Assembly: GCA_003647525.1 (NCBI GenBank)
Contig: QMMZ01000001.1
Span: forward strand, 1-30,069
DNA from: Deltaproteobacteria bacterium
GTDB taxonomy: Bacteria > Desulfobacterota > Desulfobacteria > Desulfobacterales > ETH-SRB1
DNA: 30,069 bases
Direction of reading: 5' to 3'
The notes under the pieces are model-generated. The model was not told the DNA's origin. It saw nothing but the letters and a program-made list of their open reading frames with translations, and made no database searches. Of the stretch, positions 1 to 8,343 are shown piece after piece (position 1 is the stretch's first letter; each line of letters starts with the position of its first letter). The position numbers and the translations under genes are program-made.

Positions 1-53
1 AAAGGTTGGTATTTCTGATTAAAATGCTTTAGGCTTGCATAATTCAATAAAAA

Positions 54-90
54 AACCGTGAACCGTAAACTGATAACCGTGAACGGTTAC
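54..90. repeat. Short AACCGTGAAC direct repeat with palindrome
   Basis: AACCGTGAAC occurs twice in this stretch. The second copy reads on into a perfect palindrome, AACCGT-GA-ACGGTT (75-88). A similar motif, GCCGTTCACGGC, follows the stress-protein gene near 10208-10219, so this may be a dispersed intergenic motif. The rest of 1-131 holds a strong AAGGAGG ribosome-binding site just before the gene at 132 and nothing else I recognise. Confidence 0.4.
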
Positions 91-131
91 AAATAGAGAA
101 ACATCCCATTTTTAAGAAGGAGGATCGAGGT

Positions 132-689
132 ATGAAAAAGATAATCCTCAGGATAGTTGGAATTCTGGCAATTCTAATCATAATTTTCCTTCTCCAATCG
201 GCCCCCATTGACCCATTGGCTTACACCCCTCCTAAATCGCAAGAGTTAGCCGGTGTGCTGGCACCAAACAAACTTTTGCAGAAGGCCGAACTCTTGGCCT
301 TGGGAAAAATTAATGGTCCGGAAGAAGTGGCGGTGGACAGTCAGGGCCGCGTCTATGGGGGAACGCAGGATGGAAAGATCATATGTCTTCTGCCGGATGG
401 CAAGCTGGATACTTTTGCCGAAACCAAAGGTCGCCCCTTGGGCATCCAATTTGATAAGAATAAAAACCTGATTGTCTGCGATGCCTATAAGGGTCTACTC
501 TCCATTAATCCCCAAGGAAAGATTAAACTTCTGGCCACCTCAGCGGATGGAGTTCCCTTCAAGTTCACCGATGCCTTGGATATTTCCAGCGATGGGACTA
601 TCTATTTTACGGATGCAAGCTCCAAGTATGGGCAAAATGAGTATCTCTATGACCTTTTAGAATCAAAACCGCGTTATGCGAACCTTTGA
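132..689 (+). pseudogene. Truncated strictosidine-synthase / SMP-30-like beta-propeller protein, membrane-anchored
   Basis: The 185-residue product starts with a lysine-led hydrophobic segment (about residues 4-22) that should be a signal anchor. It continues with propeller-like repeats: GPEEVAVDSQGRVY, GRPLGIQFDKNKNLIVCDA and ALDISSDGTIYFTDAS. These resemble the first blades of the strictosidine synthase-like / SMP-30 gluconolactonase superfamily. Family members are usually about 300-380 residues. Here the reading frame stops right after YLYDLLESKPR, where homologues normally run on into further blades, so the C-terminal half is missing. The start is secure because AAGGAGG lies just upstream. 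Without the remaining blades the protein probably cannot fold as a closed propeller, so I call it a gene remnant. No continuation was found downstream before the next gene. Family identity is fairly sure; substrate is unknown. Confidence 0.65.
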
Positions 690-797
690 TATCTGCTATA
701 AATCTGCAATAATATTGTTCGATTCGTAAGTTGCGGTCGTGGCAAGTTATATGTTGGTTGAGGTATGGGGATTCCAACCACAATATGTAGGTAAAGT

Positions 798-1472
798 ATG
801 GTAAGAAGAGTTTTGATTCCATTGATGTTAGCTTTGGTTTTTTTGGGGTGCAAAGAGGGTGACCTCTGTATAAAGATTCGTTATGATCAGGTTCAAGATT
901 TGAAAGAGGGCGACCGGGTAATTCTTGAAGAGAACCACATAGGCGAAGTCACAAGCGTGTTCTATTCAGAAGATGGTTATTACGTGGTAAACTTGGCGAT
1001 AAAACGGCACTTTGCCAACGCTGCTAATGAACACTCCAAGTTCTTCATCATAGAGGACCCAAAAAATGAAGGGAAAAAGGCTGTTGAAGTGATCCAAACC
1101 CAAAGAGGGGGATCACCTCTGCAAGATAGTGCGACCGTTCAAGGTTCCACTAAATCTTCAGCGGTCTTCAGTCAGATGAGGGAGAACTTTGAGAAAGGGC
1201 TTGGGAATCTTAAAGAACAGTTCGAGCGATTCTTCGAAGACCTTGGGAGTATCCCCGAGACCGAGGATTTCAAAAAGCTTGAAAAGGAATTGGAGCGTCT
1301 GGCAGAAGAAATGAAGCGATCTAGCAAATCGGTGCGAGAAAAGATACAGAAAGAATTGTTGCCCCGGCTCAGAGAGAAGATTGAAGAGCTTCGAGAGCAG
1401 TTCCGGAAATTCGGACGGGAGGAAGAATTAGAACCTCTGGAAAATCAAATGGAAAAGATCACATACATATGA
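798..1472 (+). CDS. MCE/MlaD-domain lipoprotein with C-terminal coiled coil
   Basis: The 224-residue product has a lipoprotein signal peptide ending in a lipobox, FLGC, with the lipidated Cys at about residue 18. Residues about 25-115 look like one MCE (MlaD) domain: a phrase like DLKEGDRVILEENHIGEVTS, followed by beta-rich sequence. Residues about 125-218 are rich in Glu, Lys, Arg and Leu and should form a long coiled coil. MCE proteins carry lipids between membranes, usually with an MlaE permease and MlaF ATPase; neither is nearby, so this is an orphan. The lipobox suggests it is anchored by lipid rather than by the usual N-terminal transmembrane helix. Its stop overlaps the start of the next gene (ATGA), so the two are translationally coupled. 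The domain call is moderately sure; the role in lipid transport is inference. Confidence 0.65.
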   Translation: MVRRVLIPLMLALVFLGCKEGDLCIKIRYDQVQDLKEGDRVILEENHIGEVTSVFYSEDGYYVVNLAIKRHFANAANEHSKFFIIEDPKNEGKKAVEVIQTQRGGSPLQDSATVQGSTKSSAVFSQMRENFEKGLGNLKEQFERFFEDLGSIPETEDFKKLEKELERLAEEMKRSSKSVREKIQKELLPRLREKIEELREQFRKFGREEELEPLENQMEKITYI

Positions 1473-1738
1473 CCTTGAAGTTTTGCGAGATGATTGTCCA
1501 CACAGATGGCGACTTTGTTGTGGCTACCACCTCCGATTGCAAGAATCACAGCTTTACAATCCCCATAGATAATGAGCTGCTGATTGGAGCGGCCCAGTCT
1601 AACAAAGTTTTGTCCACCACCCCGCTGATTAAACGTATCGTCCGAAATTTTCAAACTGTTTCCACCAAACTGGGCTTTCCGACATTTTTGTCCTGCGGGA
1701 CAATAGATAAAACTATATACGTTATGCGCTATCCGTGA
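1469..1738 (+). CDS. Hypothetical protein coupled to the MCE lipoprotein gene
   Basis: This is an 89-residue protein of unknown family. It has no signal peptide or transmembrane segment. It carries three cysteines, at about residues 6, 24 and 76, spaced too widely for an obvious metal site. Its ATG shares bases with the stop of the MCE gene (ATGA overlap), the clearest argument that it is real and cotranslated. A GC-rich six-pair hairpin (1755-1769, loop TTC) lies after the stop, but it lacks an immediate U-tract, so it is only a weak terminator candidate. Function cannot be assigned. Confidence 0.5.
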   Translation: MTLKFCEMIVHTDGDFVVATTSDCKNHSFTIPIDNELLIGAAQSNKVLSTTPLIKRIVRNFQTVSTKLGFPTFLSCGTIDKTIYVMRYP

Positions 1739-2043
1739 TATCCACTGAACTTAGCGCACCTTCGGTGCGAACTTTCGGGCTGTGATTATATTATTTTTTC
1801 GTAGGGGGCGATCCTTGTGATCGCCCCGATTAGGGCGAATACAAGATTCGCCCCTACTATGAAAAATGGAAATTCCTATACTATCAAGTTAGTTATAAAC
1901 GAATTCACTACCGTACACTTTGTTGATAAATTTAACTGCAAGAACAGATTTGCTATGCTGAGAAGATTGAAACGTATTATGAATGGGCATCCTTCATTCA
2001 CCAGTTTACACTTTTTTCTAAAAAGCGTGTATTATCGAATTGA
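1739..2043. other. Intergenic region before the RND efflux operon
   Basis: This stretch of about 300 bases contains the weak hairpin at 1755-1769, the dispersed repeat at 1801-1857, and about 185 bases of AT-rich sequence up to the TolC-like gene. The efflux operon promoter should be in the AT-rich part, but no convincing -35/-10 pair or operator was seen. An open frame from 1817 to 2050 begins inside the repeat and shows no protein-like features. Confidence 0.5.
1801..1857. repeat. Dispersed GTAGGGGCGA palindromic repeat, double hairpin
   Basis: The ends are GTAGGGGGCGA and TCGCCCCTAC. Inside are two hairpins: GGGCGATC...GATCGCCC, then GGGCGAAT...ATTCGCCC. Related copies lie at 9642-9668 and 17629-17659. 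The copy at 17629 shares the phrase GGCGATCCTTGTGATCGCC with this one, so these are copies of one mobile or templated small repeat. Confidence 0.8.
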
Positions 2044-3519
2044 ATGCTGATGTTGAAAATGGTATCAAAAGCAAATAAAATTCAAATCGTCATTATCCTA
2101 TCTTTCCTTCTTGTAACCTGCGGTTGTTTTTCTCATGACAAATACACTTACGAAAGCATCAGGCAGGAATATGCAAAAGTAATATGCGATGATGCGTTTT
2201 CAACAAAAGTTTCAAAAACCGAACAATATACCTGTGCTTTACAAAAACCTGTTTCTTTGAACGATGCAATTCAAATTGCTCTTGCAAATAATCCTGATAA
2301 CAAGATTGCCATTGCCCGCATAAAGCAGGCAGAAGCTATGATCAAAAAGGCAAATGCCAGCTTTTTCCCCTTTCTTGGATTTTATACTGAATATTCTCAG
2401 GGGGATGCACCATCAGGATATCTTTTCAAGAAGATTGACCAGAGGCTGCTGCCTGCAAATACGGATTTTAACTCTCCGGGCTGGTATGAAAATTATGAGA
2501 CCGGAATTAAAGCAGGAATAAATATATTCAATGGCGGACGAGATATATTAAATAAAAAAATCGCTGAAACAGATTTCTCTATTTCTCAGATAGACAGAAA
2601 AAGCGTAGAAAACTCCCTTGTTGCCTCAGTAATACATACATACTATAACGCTCTTGTTGCAAAAGAATACATTAAAATTACCAGGGACTCCGTATCAACT
2701 GTTAAGTCGCAACTGCGTCTAATGAATGTGAGGTTCAGAGCCGGAGGAGTTCTAAAATCAGACATCTTATCCCTGGAAGTCCGTCTTGCTCAAGCCAGGG
2801 AAGATGTGCTCCTGAGTGAAAACAGGCTAAAAACGACTCTAACTGCTTTTGCCGGTATTCTCGGTATAAGCCCTGAAGCTGAAATCAGATTAAAAAAAAT
2901 AGAAAGCCGCGAAATCCCCTTGCCAAATGAATACATTGCCGGTGTTGCCTATGCGCTTGAAAACAGGCCAGAAGTAAATAAAATAAAGGAACGTATCAAA
3001 CAGGCCAGAATGGCTCTTGATCTATCTCGTGCAGAATATCTGCCCAGAGTTGATCTGCAAAGCAAATACTATGTTGATGATCCTGAAATGGCCTACAATG
3101 ACTCAAGAGACAACTGGACTGCGGCGGTCATATTTAACTGGGACATATTCACGGGTTTCAGCACAAAAGCAGAAGAGGAAAAAGCAAAAGCCAGGCTTGA
3201 AGAAATGCTGGCAGCAGATCTCAAAACCAGACTATCTGTAAAGCTTGATGTTAAAAATGCATACCTGAAACTGGCAGAAGCAAAAGCCAGGCTCGAGGTA
3301 GCGGAAAGAAGCGTGGCCATGGCTGAAGAATCTTTTAAGCTTGTCAGAAAACAATATGAAGGCGGCGCTGCTACAATAACACGATACTTTGAAGCCGAGC
3401 TTGCACTTAATCGAGCAAAAACCAGAACCACGGCAGCTTATTATGACAGGGAAAAGGCACTTGCGGATATTGGCAGAGCAGTAGGTTACTGGGGAAAGGT
3501 GGATAAAATCACACCATGA
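2044..3519 (+). CDS. TolC-family outer membrane efflux protein
   Basis: The product (491 residues from the first ATG) is the outer membrane channel of a tripartite RND efflux system. The N-terminus has a hydrophobic signal segment ending near VTCGC at about residues 25-29, so it may be a lipoprotein of the OprM kind, although the lipobox is not canonical. Two long helical repeats follow. Each contains the NPD/NRPE-like opening phrase of the family (SLNDAIQIALANNPDNKIA and ALENRPEVNKI) and heptad-rich alpha-barrel sequence. Three in-frame ATGs (2044, 2050, 2059) precede the signal segment with no clear ribosome-binding site, so the exact start is open. The stop overlaps the adaptor start by ATGA, which places all three efflux genes in one operon. 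Substrate unknown. Confidence 0.9.
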   Translation: MLMLKMVSKANKIQIVIILSFLLVTCGCFSHDKYTYESIRQEYAKVICDDAFSTKVSKTEQYTCALQKPVSLNDAIQIALANNPDNKIAIARIKQAEAMIKKANASFFPFLGFYTEYSQGDAPSGYLFKKIDQRLLPANTDFNSPGWYENYETGIKAGINIFNGGRDILNKKIAETDFSISQIDRKSVENSLVASVIHTYYNALVAKEYIKITRDSVSTVKSQLRLMNVRFRAGGVLKSDILSLEVRLAQAREDVLLSENRLKTTLTAFAGILGISPEAEIRLKKIESREIPLPNEYIAGVAYALENRPEVNKIKERIKQARMALDLSRAEYLPRVDLQSKYYVDDPEMAYNDSRDNWTAAVIFNWDIFTGFSTKAEEEKAKARLEEMLAADLKTRLSVKLDVKNAYLKLAEAKARLEVAERSVAMAEESFKLVRKQYEGGAATITRYFEAELALNRAKTRTTAAYYDREKALADIGRAVGYWGKVDKITP

Positions 3520-4655
3520 AAAACAAAAAAATTATAATAATATTATTATGTTGCGTCAGTTTAATTTTAGTTTTCCTTGCTGTTAGATTCATTTCAGGTA
3601 CAAAAATTGCGCCGGGCAAGTTTCAGGCTGCATCAAAAAATGATGTGTCACCGAAAAAAACTGGGCAGGCATCTGTCCGGACTATAACCGAATGCTATGA
3701 AGCTGTTGGAACAGTGCGCCCTGTTACAGAAGCGACTATTGAATCCCAGGTTGCCGCACAGGTTCTTGATGTCAAGGTCAGACCCGGCGACAAGGTTTTT
3801 AAAAGTCAGCTTTTAGTATCTTTAGATAACAGACAGTTAGTGTCACGTCTTGATCAGGCAAAACAAACCTTAAAAGCAGCCATATCAGGAAAAAAACAGG
3901 CAAAACAGACAATAATAGGCGCCAGTGCGGCATTTACAGAAGCTGAATCTGATTATAAACGTATAGAAATTTATTTTGAATCCCAGGCAGCTACCCCTCA
4001 AGATATGGAAAAAGCCGAATCAGCATACCTTCAGGCAAAGGCGACTTTAAATAGAGCTAAAGAAGCTTTGTCAGCTTCAGAATCCGGAATAAAACAGGCG
4101 GAAGAAATCGTAAAGGAGGCGGAAATAGCACTTGGATACACAGAGATAAAAGCACCTGAAAGCGGTAAAGTTTTAGAACGTCTTGTTGAACAAGGAGATT
4201 TAGCCCTGCCTGGGAAGCCTTTAATTATACTGCAAACTACCGGCTCGCTCAGGCTTGAAGCATATGTACGTGAAGGACTGATCAGAAAGATTCAGCCCGG
4301 GACATCTCTTAAAGTAACAATAAATACTTTGAATGAAACAGCGACAGCAACAATTGAGGAGATTATCCCTTATGCTGATCCGCAAACACGGACTTTTCTT
4401 GTAAAGGCATTATTGCCGCGTATATCCGGAATATATCCAGGCATGTTCGGAAAACTGCACATCCCTGTTAAAGACATCCAGGTTGTTGTTATACCAAAAA
4501 TTGCCGTTCGCAATATAGGACAGCTTGAACTGGTTACAGTAAAGGAAAATAATTCCTGGAAGACACGTTTTATTAAAACCGGCAAAACTTTTGGTGATAA
4601 GGTCGAAGTTCTCTCCGGACTATCCGGAGATGAGACAATAGGCTGGGAGGAATAA
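3516..4655 (+). CDS. RND efflux periplasmic adaptor (membrane fusion protein)
   Basis: This 379-residue adaptor links the inner-membrane pump to the TolC-like channel. Residues about 4-27 form an N-terminal membrane anchor. The first barrel-sandwich (lipoyl-like) half is at about 75-110, with VLDVKVRPGDKVFKSQLLVSLD. A long alpha-helical hairpin rich in Ala, Lys, Glu and Gln spans about 110-205. The second lipoyl half follows, with YTEIKAPESGKVLERLVEQGD, and then a beta-barrel and membrane-proximal domain ending ETIGWEE. It starts by overlapping the TolC-like gene by 4 bases and ends 4 bases before the pump gene, so coexpression is near certain. No substrate-specific motif, such as a metal-binding His/Met cluster, was seen. 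Confidence 0.9.
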   Translation: MKNKKIIIILLCCVSLILVFLAVRFISGTKIAPGKFQAASKNDVSPKKTGQASVRTITECYEAVGTVRPVTEATIESQVAAQVLDVKVRPGDKVFKSQLLVSLDNRQLVSRLDQAKQTLKAAISGKKQAKQTIIGASAAFTEAESDYKRIEIYFESQAATPQDMEKAESAYLQAKATLNRAKEALSASESGIKQAEEIVKEAEIALGYTEIKAPESGKVLERLVEQGDLALPGKPLIILQTTGSLRLEAYVREGLIRKIQPGTSLKVTINTLNETATATIEEIIPYADPQTRTFLVKALLPRISGIYPGMFGKLHIPVKDIQVVVIPKIAVRNIGQLELVTVKENNSWKTRFIKTGKTFGDKVEVLSGLSGDETIGWEE

Positions 4656-4659
4656 CTTA

Positions 4660-7600
4660 ATGCCGGAAAACGAATCTGCTCCGAGCGGTTTTATCGCAAG
4701 TATTGTCAGAAAATCTATTTCCTCACATCTCTCAATCATCCTGCTGATCTTATCCCTGTGCCTCGGAATTTCCGCTATTCTCGTCACACCCAAGGAAGAA
4801 GAACCACAAATAGTAGTTCCCGTGGCGGATGTTTATGTATATGCTCCCGGCTCAAATGCAACTGAAATAGAAAAACTTGTTGCAACGCCCCTGGAACGCC
4901 TTTTATGGCAGATTGACGGCGTTGAATACGTATATTCGATGTCCCGTGAGGACATGGCAATCGTTACAGTCAGATTTTATGTAGGAGAAGACAGGGAAAA
5001 TTCCCTGGTAAAACTCCATAACAAGATTACAATGAATATTGACGCCGCTCCCCCGATTGTTAAGGGGTGGGTGATAAAACCAGTAGAAATAGACGACGTT
5101 CCCATTGTAAATATAAGTCTTTATTCAGATCGTTATGATGATTATGAACTTCGCAGAATCGGTGAGGAAGTATTATCAAGGCTTTCAAAGGTAAAGGACA
5201 TTTCAAGGGCTGAAATTGTTGGTGGCCGCAAACGGGAGATACGCGTTGAACTCTTACCTGAACGCATGTCAGGTCTTGGAGTATCTTTACTTGAAGTGCA
5301 GAGAACTCTCCAGGGAGCGGATGCTTCTGTTACAGCAGGTAAATTTTCCCGCTTTAATAAAGAAGTTACAGTAACAAGCAAATCTTTCCTTTTATCTTCT
5401 AACGAAGTTTCATCACTTATGGTTGGAGTTCACAATGGACGTCCGGTATATTTGCGAGATATTGCAAATATATTTGACGGCCCGGAAGAATCAGAGTCTT
5501 ACTCCAGAATCGGTTACTCAAATTTCTATCGTAAAACTCACAATAAAGAAAATACCCCTTTTTCATTCCCGGCCGTCACACTCGCGCTTGCCAAAAAAAA
5601 GGGGACCAATGCCGTCACAGTCTCCGAAAATATCCTGGTCAAGCTTGAAGAATTGAAAAAAAGCACTATTCCCGATGGTGTTAATGTTGAAGTAATTCGC
5701 AACAACGGTAAAACTGCCGGACAAAAGGTAAATGGCCTCTTAAGTTCGCTGGCTTTTGCTGTTATTTCCGTTATTATACTTTTAGCTATTACTCTTGGAT
5801 GGCGTGAAGCGCTGGTGGTTGCACTTGCCGTACCTGTCAGCTTTTCTCTTGCTCTTTTTGTCAATTATTTATTCGGATATACAATTAACAGGGTTACTCT
5901 TTTTGCTCTTATACTCTCCCTGGGGCTTGTAGTTGATGATCCTATTACAAATGTAGATAACATACAGCGCCATGTTTTAATGGGCAGGCGTAAAACATTT
6001 TCAGCAACGCTATTTGCCGTTAATGAAGTGCTTCCTCCGGTAATAATGTCCACACTTGCCATAATAATCTCATTTATACCCCTGTTTTTCATTACAGGAA
6101 TGATGGGGCCATACATGGCTCCAATGGCAGCAAATGTTCCCCTTACAGTAACATTTTCAACTCTCTGTGCGCTTACCATTGTGCCGTGGTTAACGCACCT
6201 GCTGCTGAAAAACATGAATATCCGCAAGATGACCGGCTCGGCAACAAATCAGATAAAGCCAAATCATGATAAAGGTATAAATGTATGGATCGGGCAAATT
6301 TATCGCAAAATTGTATCTCCTTTTCTCAAATCAAAAAACAAAAGATACATGCTTCTGGCTGCTGTTATTTTTCTCCTTTTAGTATCTACAGGTCTTGCTG
6401 TTTTCCGATTAGTTCCCCTGAAAATACTTCCTTTTGATAACAAGAATGAATTCCAGATAGTTATTGACATGCCGGAAGGAACTACACTTGAAACCACCAA
6501 TACTGTTGTACAGTCATTTGAAGACTTTCTCGGGGAAATCCCTGAAATTACCAGCTTTGTGTCCTATGTGGGAAATTCGTCTCCCATGGATTTCAACGGC
6601 ATGGTTCGTCACTATTACCTGAGGAAAGGAAGCCACCTTGCAGATATACGTATAAATCTCGCTGAAAAAAACAAACGGAAGCAACAAAGCCATGCTATTG
6701 TTCTCCGGCTTAGAAAGGAACTCGAAGACATTGCAAAAGCCAATAATGCAGTAATTAAAATTGTTGAAGTCCCTCCCGGCCCCCCTGTGCTTTCGACAAT
6801 TGTAGCTGAAATCTATGGTTCCCCTGACCGTTCTTATGATCAAATCATTAAAGGAGCAGAACATATAAAGAATTTAATGGCAGCAGAGCCTTTTGTGGTG
6901 GATATTGACGACACAGTTGAAACCGGACGCAACAAGATAGATTTTATTATTGACAAGGAAAAGGCTGCTCTTCACGGAGTCTCCACAGATGCCATTATTC
7001 AAACTTTGAAAATAGCGATAGGAGGTGCTGCCCCTGCCACAATACATACTCCTGAAGAAAGGCAGCCTCTAAGCATAAAAACAATTTTACCGAGAAAAAA
7101 CAGATCAGAAATTACTTCTTTATCACAAATACCGCTCAAAACAAATGCCGGCAAGATGGTTTCTCTGGCGGAACTTGTAAAGATAGTTCACATCCCTGAA
7201 GACCAGCCTGTTTATCATAAAAACCTTGAACGCGTAATATATGTGACAGGAGAAATGGCAGGCAGAGCTCCCGGCGAAGCTGTTCTTGATATGCAGAAAA
7301 AGCTTAAACAAACCCCGCCGCCGCCGGGAATCAGGGTAAAATGGGCAGGTGAAGGCGAATGGAAGATAACTCTCAGGGTATTCAGAGATATGGGCATAGC
7401 ATTTGCGGCAGCTCTAACAGGAATCTATATTCTTCTTATAATGGAAACCAATTCATTTTCCATGCCGATATTGATTATGATGTCAATACCACTTACGCTT
7501 CTCGGCATTATGCCGGGATTCTGGCTGCTGAATGTTTTCACCGGAGAACAGGTGGGCGGCTTCTTCAACCCTGTCTTTTTTACCGCAACAAGCATGATAG

Positions 7601-7896
7601 GCATGATAGCTCTTGGTGGAATTGTAATAAGAAACTCCCTTGTTCTGATTGATTTTATTAAAAACGCTCTTAATGAAGGCATAGCTTTAAAAGAAGCTAT
7701 TCTCCGAAGTGGAGCGATCAGGATGCGGCCTATATTACTTACCGCTTGCACGACCGCCATTGGCGCCTGGCCCATTACACTGGATCCGGTTTTCTCAGGC
7801 CTTGCCTGGGCTCTGATTTTCGGACTTTGTGCATCCACAATTTTTACGCTTATAATAGTCCCTGTTACATACTTCTCTCTTTATAGAAAAAAGTAA
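4660..7896 (+). CDS. RND-family efflux pump, inner membrane permease
   Basis: This 1078-residue proton-driven pump has normal length for the AcrB/HAE1 superfamily. The order is TM1 at about residues 20-42, the first porter region with PKEEEPQI, TM2-TM6 from about 360, a second TM7/porter half from about 565, and TM8-TM12 at the C-terminus. The proton-relay acidic pair in TM4 is present in GLVVDDPITNVDN, where DD matches the two conserved aspartates. The TM10-side lysine may be in LVLIDFIKN. The PKEEEPQI start and VDDPITNVDN motif differ from AcrB and suggest a separate clade of the superfamily. GGGAGGA lies 8 bases before the ATG. Drug or metal specificity cannot be read from sequence. Confidence 0.92.
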   Translation: MPENESAPSGFIASIVRKSISSHLSIILLILSLCLGISAILVTPKEEEPQIVVPVADVYVYAPGSNATEIEKLVATPLERLLWQIDGVEYVYSMSREDMAIVTVRFYVGEDRENSLVKLHNKITMNIDAAPPIVKGWVIKPVEIDDVPIVNISLYSDRYDDYELRRIGEEVLSRLSKVKDISRAEIVGGRKREIRVELLPERMSGLGVSLLEVQRTLQGADASVTAGKFSRFNKEVTVTSKSFLLSSNEVSSLMVGVHNGRPVYLRDIANIFDGPEESESYSRIGYSNFYRKTHNKENTPFSFPAVTLALAKKKGTNAVTVSENILVKLEELKKSTIPDGVNVEVIRNNGKTAGQKVNGLLSSLAFAVISVIILLAITLGWREALVVALAVPVSFSLALFVNYLFGYTINRVTLFALILSLGLVVDDPITNVDNIQRHVLMGRRKTFSATLFAVNEVLPPVIMSTLAIIISFIPLFFITGMMGPYMAPMAANVPLTVTFSTLCALTIVPWLTHLLLKNMNIRKMTGSATNQIKPNHDKGINVWIGQIYRKIVSPFLKSKNKRYMLLAAVIFLLLVSTGLAVFRLVPLKILPFDNKNEFQIVIDMPEGTTLETTNTVVQSFEDFLGEIPEITSFVSYVGNSSPMDFNGMVRHYYLRKGSHLADIRINLAEKNKRKQQSHAIVLRLRKELEDIAKANNAVIKIVEVPPGPPVLSTIVAEIYGSPDRSYDQIIKGAEHIKNLMAAEPFVVDIDDTVETGRNKIDFIIDKEKAALHGVSTDAIIQTLKIAIGGAAPATIHTPEERQPLSIKTILPRKNRSEITSLSQIPLKTNAGKMVSLAELVKIVHIPEDQPVYHKNLERVIYVTGEMAGRAPGEAVLDMQKKLKQTPPPPGIRVKWAGEGEWKITLRVFRDMGIAFAAALTGIYILLIMETNSFSMPILIMMSIPLTLLGIMPGFWLLNVFTGEQVGGFFNPVFFTATSMIGMIALGGIVIRNSLVLIDFIKNALNEGIALKEAILRSGAIRMRPILLTACTTAIGAWPITLDPVFSGLAWALIFGLCASTIFTLIIVPVTYFSLYRKK

Positions 7897-8224
7897 TAGA
7901 AAACCCTCCCCATATCACTCCACTTTGAGCGAGTCCTTATCCTCTGAACATTTGAGCGAAAACCAGAAGCAGAAAATGCAGGGCAACAGAAAAAAATATG
8001 TAACGATTAAATTCTGCATTAAGGCCCTGCTTGACATGTAAGTTTGATTTTAATATAATTTATTAAGTTTTTGATTCATCAAAACAGCGACCACTGCATC
8101 TGCTTTTCCACCAGTCATGATTTTCTTGGCCAGATTTCTTCAAGGCATCGCCTGCTTATCCAAAAGCAGTGGGTTGTATCAACTTCTTAACCAAAGTCTC
8201 ATTTTGAGACCACTGAGGTTTAAG
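7897..8224. other. Intergenic region between the RND operon and cfa
   Basis: About 330 bases lie between the pump stop and the palindromic element at 8225. GCAGGGC (7978-7984) and GCCCTGC (8024-8030) can pair as a 7-bp stem around a 39-base loop, and CCACTGC (8091-8097) can pair with GCAGTGG (8165-8171). On the minus strand one frame from 8224 to 8063 reads like a protein but has an internal TAA, so it may be a decayed gene end. No promoter for cfa was identified with confidence. Confidence 0.4.
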
Positions 8225-8330
8225 TATAGACTTTCAGATAATTAATTTCACAAGGCCAGAAGGAGGAGGGTGTATTAGTCATACGTCGACGACTGATAAC
8301 ACAGTGAAATTATTTATCTGAAAGTCTATA
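8225..8330. repeat. 106-bp palindromic-ended element, full copy A
   Basis: The arms are 26 bases long: TATAGACTTTCAGATAATTAATTTCA (8225-8250) and the matching inverted arm at 8305-8330, with one mismatch in 26. The unpaired centre carries a smaller palindromic core, CGTCGACG. A second full copy of the same length is at 21775-21880, and partial copies are at 11529, 16252 and 29937. It ends one base before the GGGGAGG ribosome-binding site region of cfa. This looks like a MITE-type non-autonomous element or a REP-like structured repeat; no transposase is nearby. Confidence 0.9.
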
Positions 8331-8343
8331 GAGGGGAGGCGCC

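Noticed and set aside
1817..2050. Open frame of 77 codons on the plus strand
   Set aside because: It begins inside the GTAGGGGCGA repeat, has no ribosome-binding site and reads as low-complexity, basic, repeat-derived sequence that runs into the TolC-like start.
7425..7838. Antisense frame (137 codons) opposite the RND pump
   Set aside because: It is the mirror of conserved transmembrane coding sequence; no ribosome-binding site or protein family.
8063..8224. Minus-strand frame reading LKPQWSQNETLVKKL and, after a TAA, AGDALKKSGQENHDWWKS
   Set aside because: It reads somewhat like protein and could be a gene remnant cut by the 106-bp element, but it has an internal TAA, no start and no family I recognise. 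TAA is not a known recoding codon for Sec or Pyl, so recoding was not proposed.
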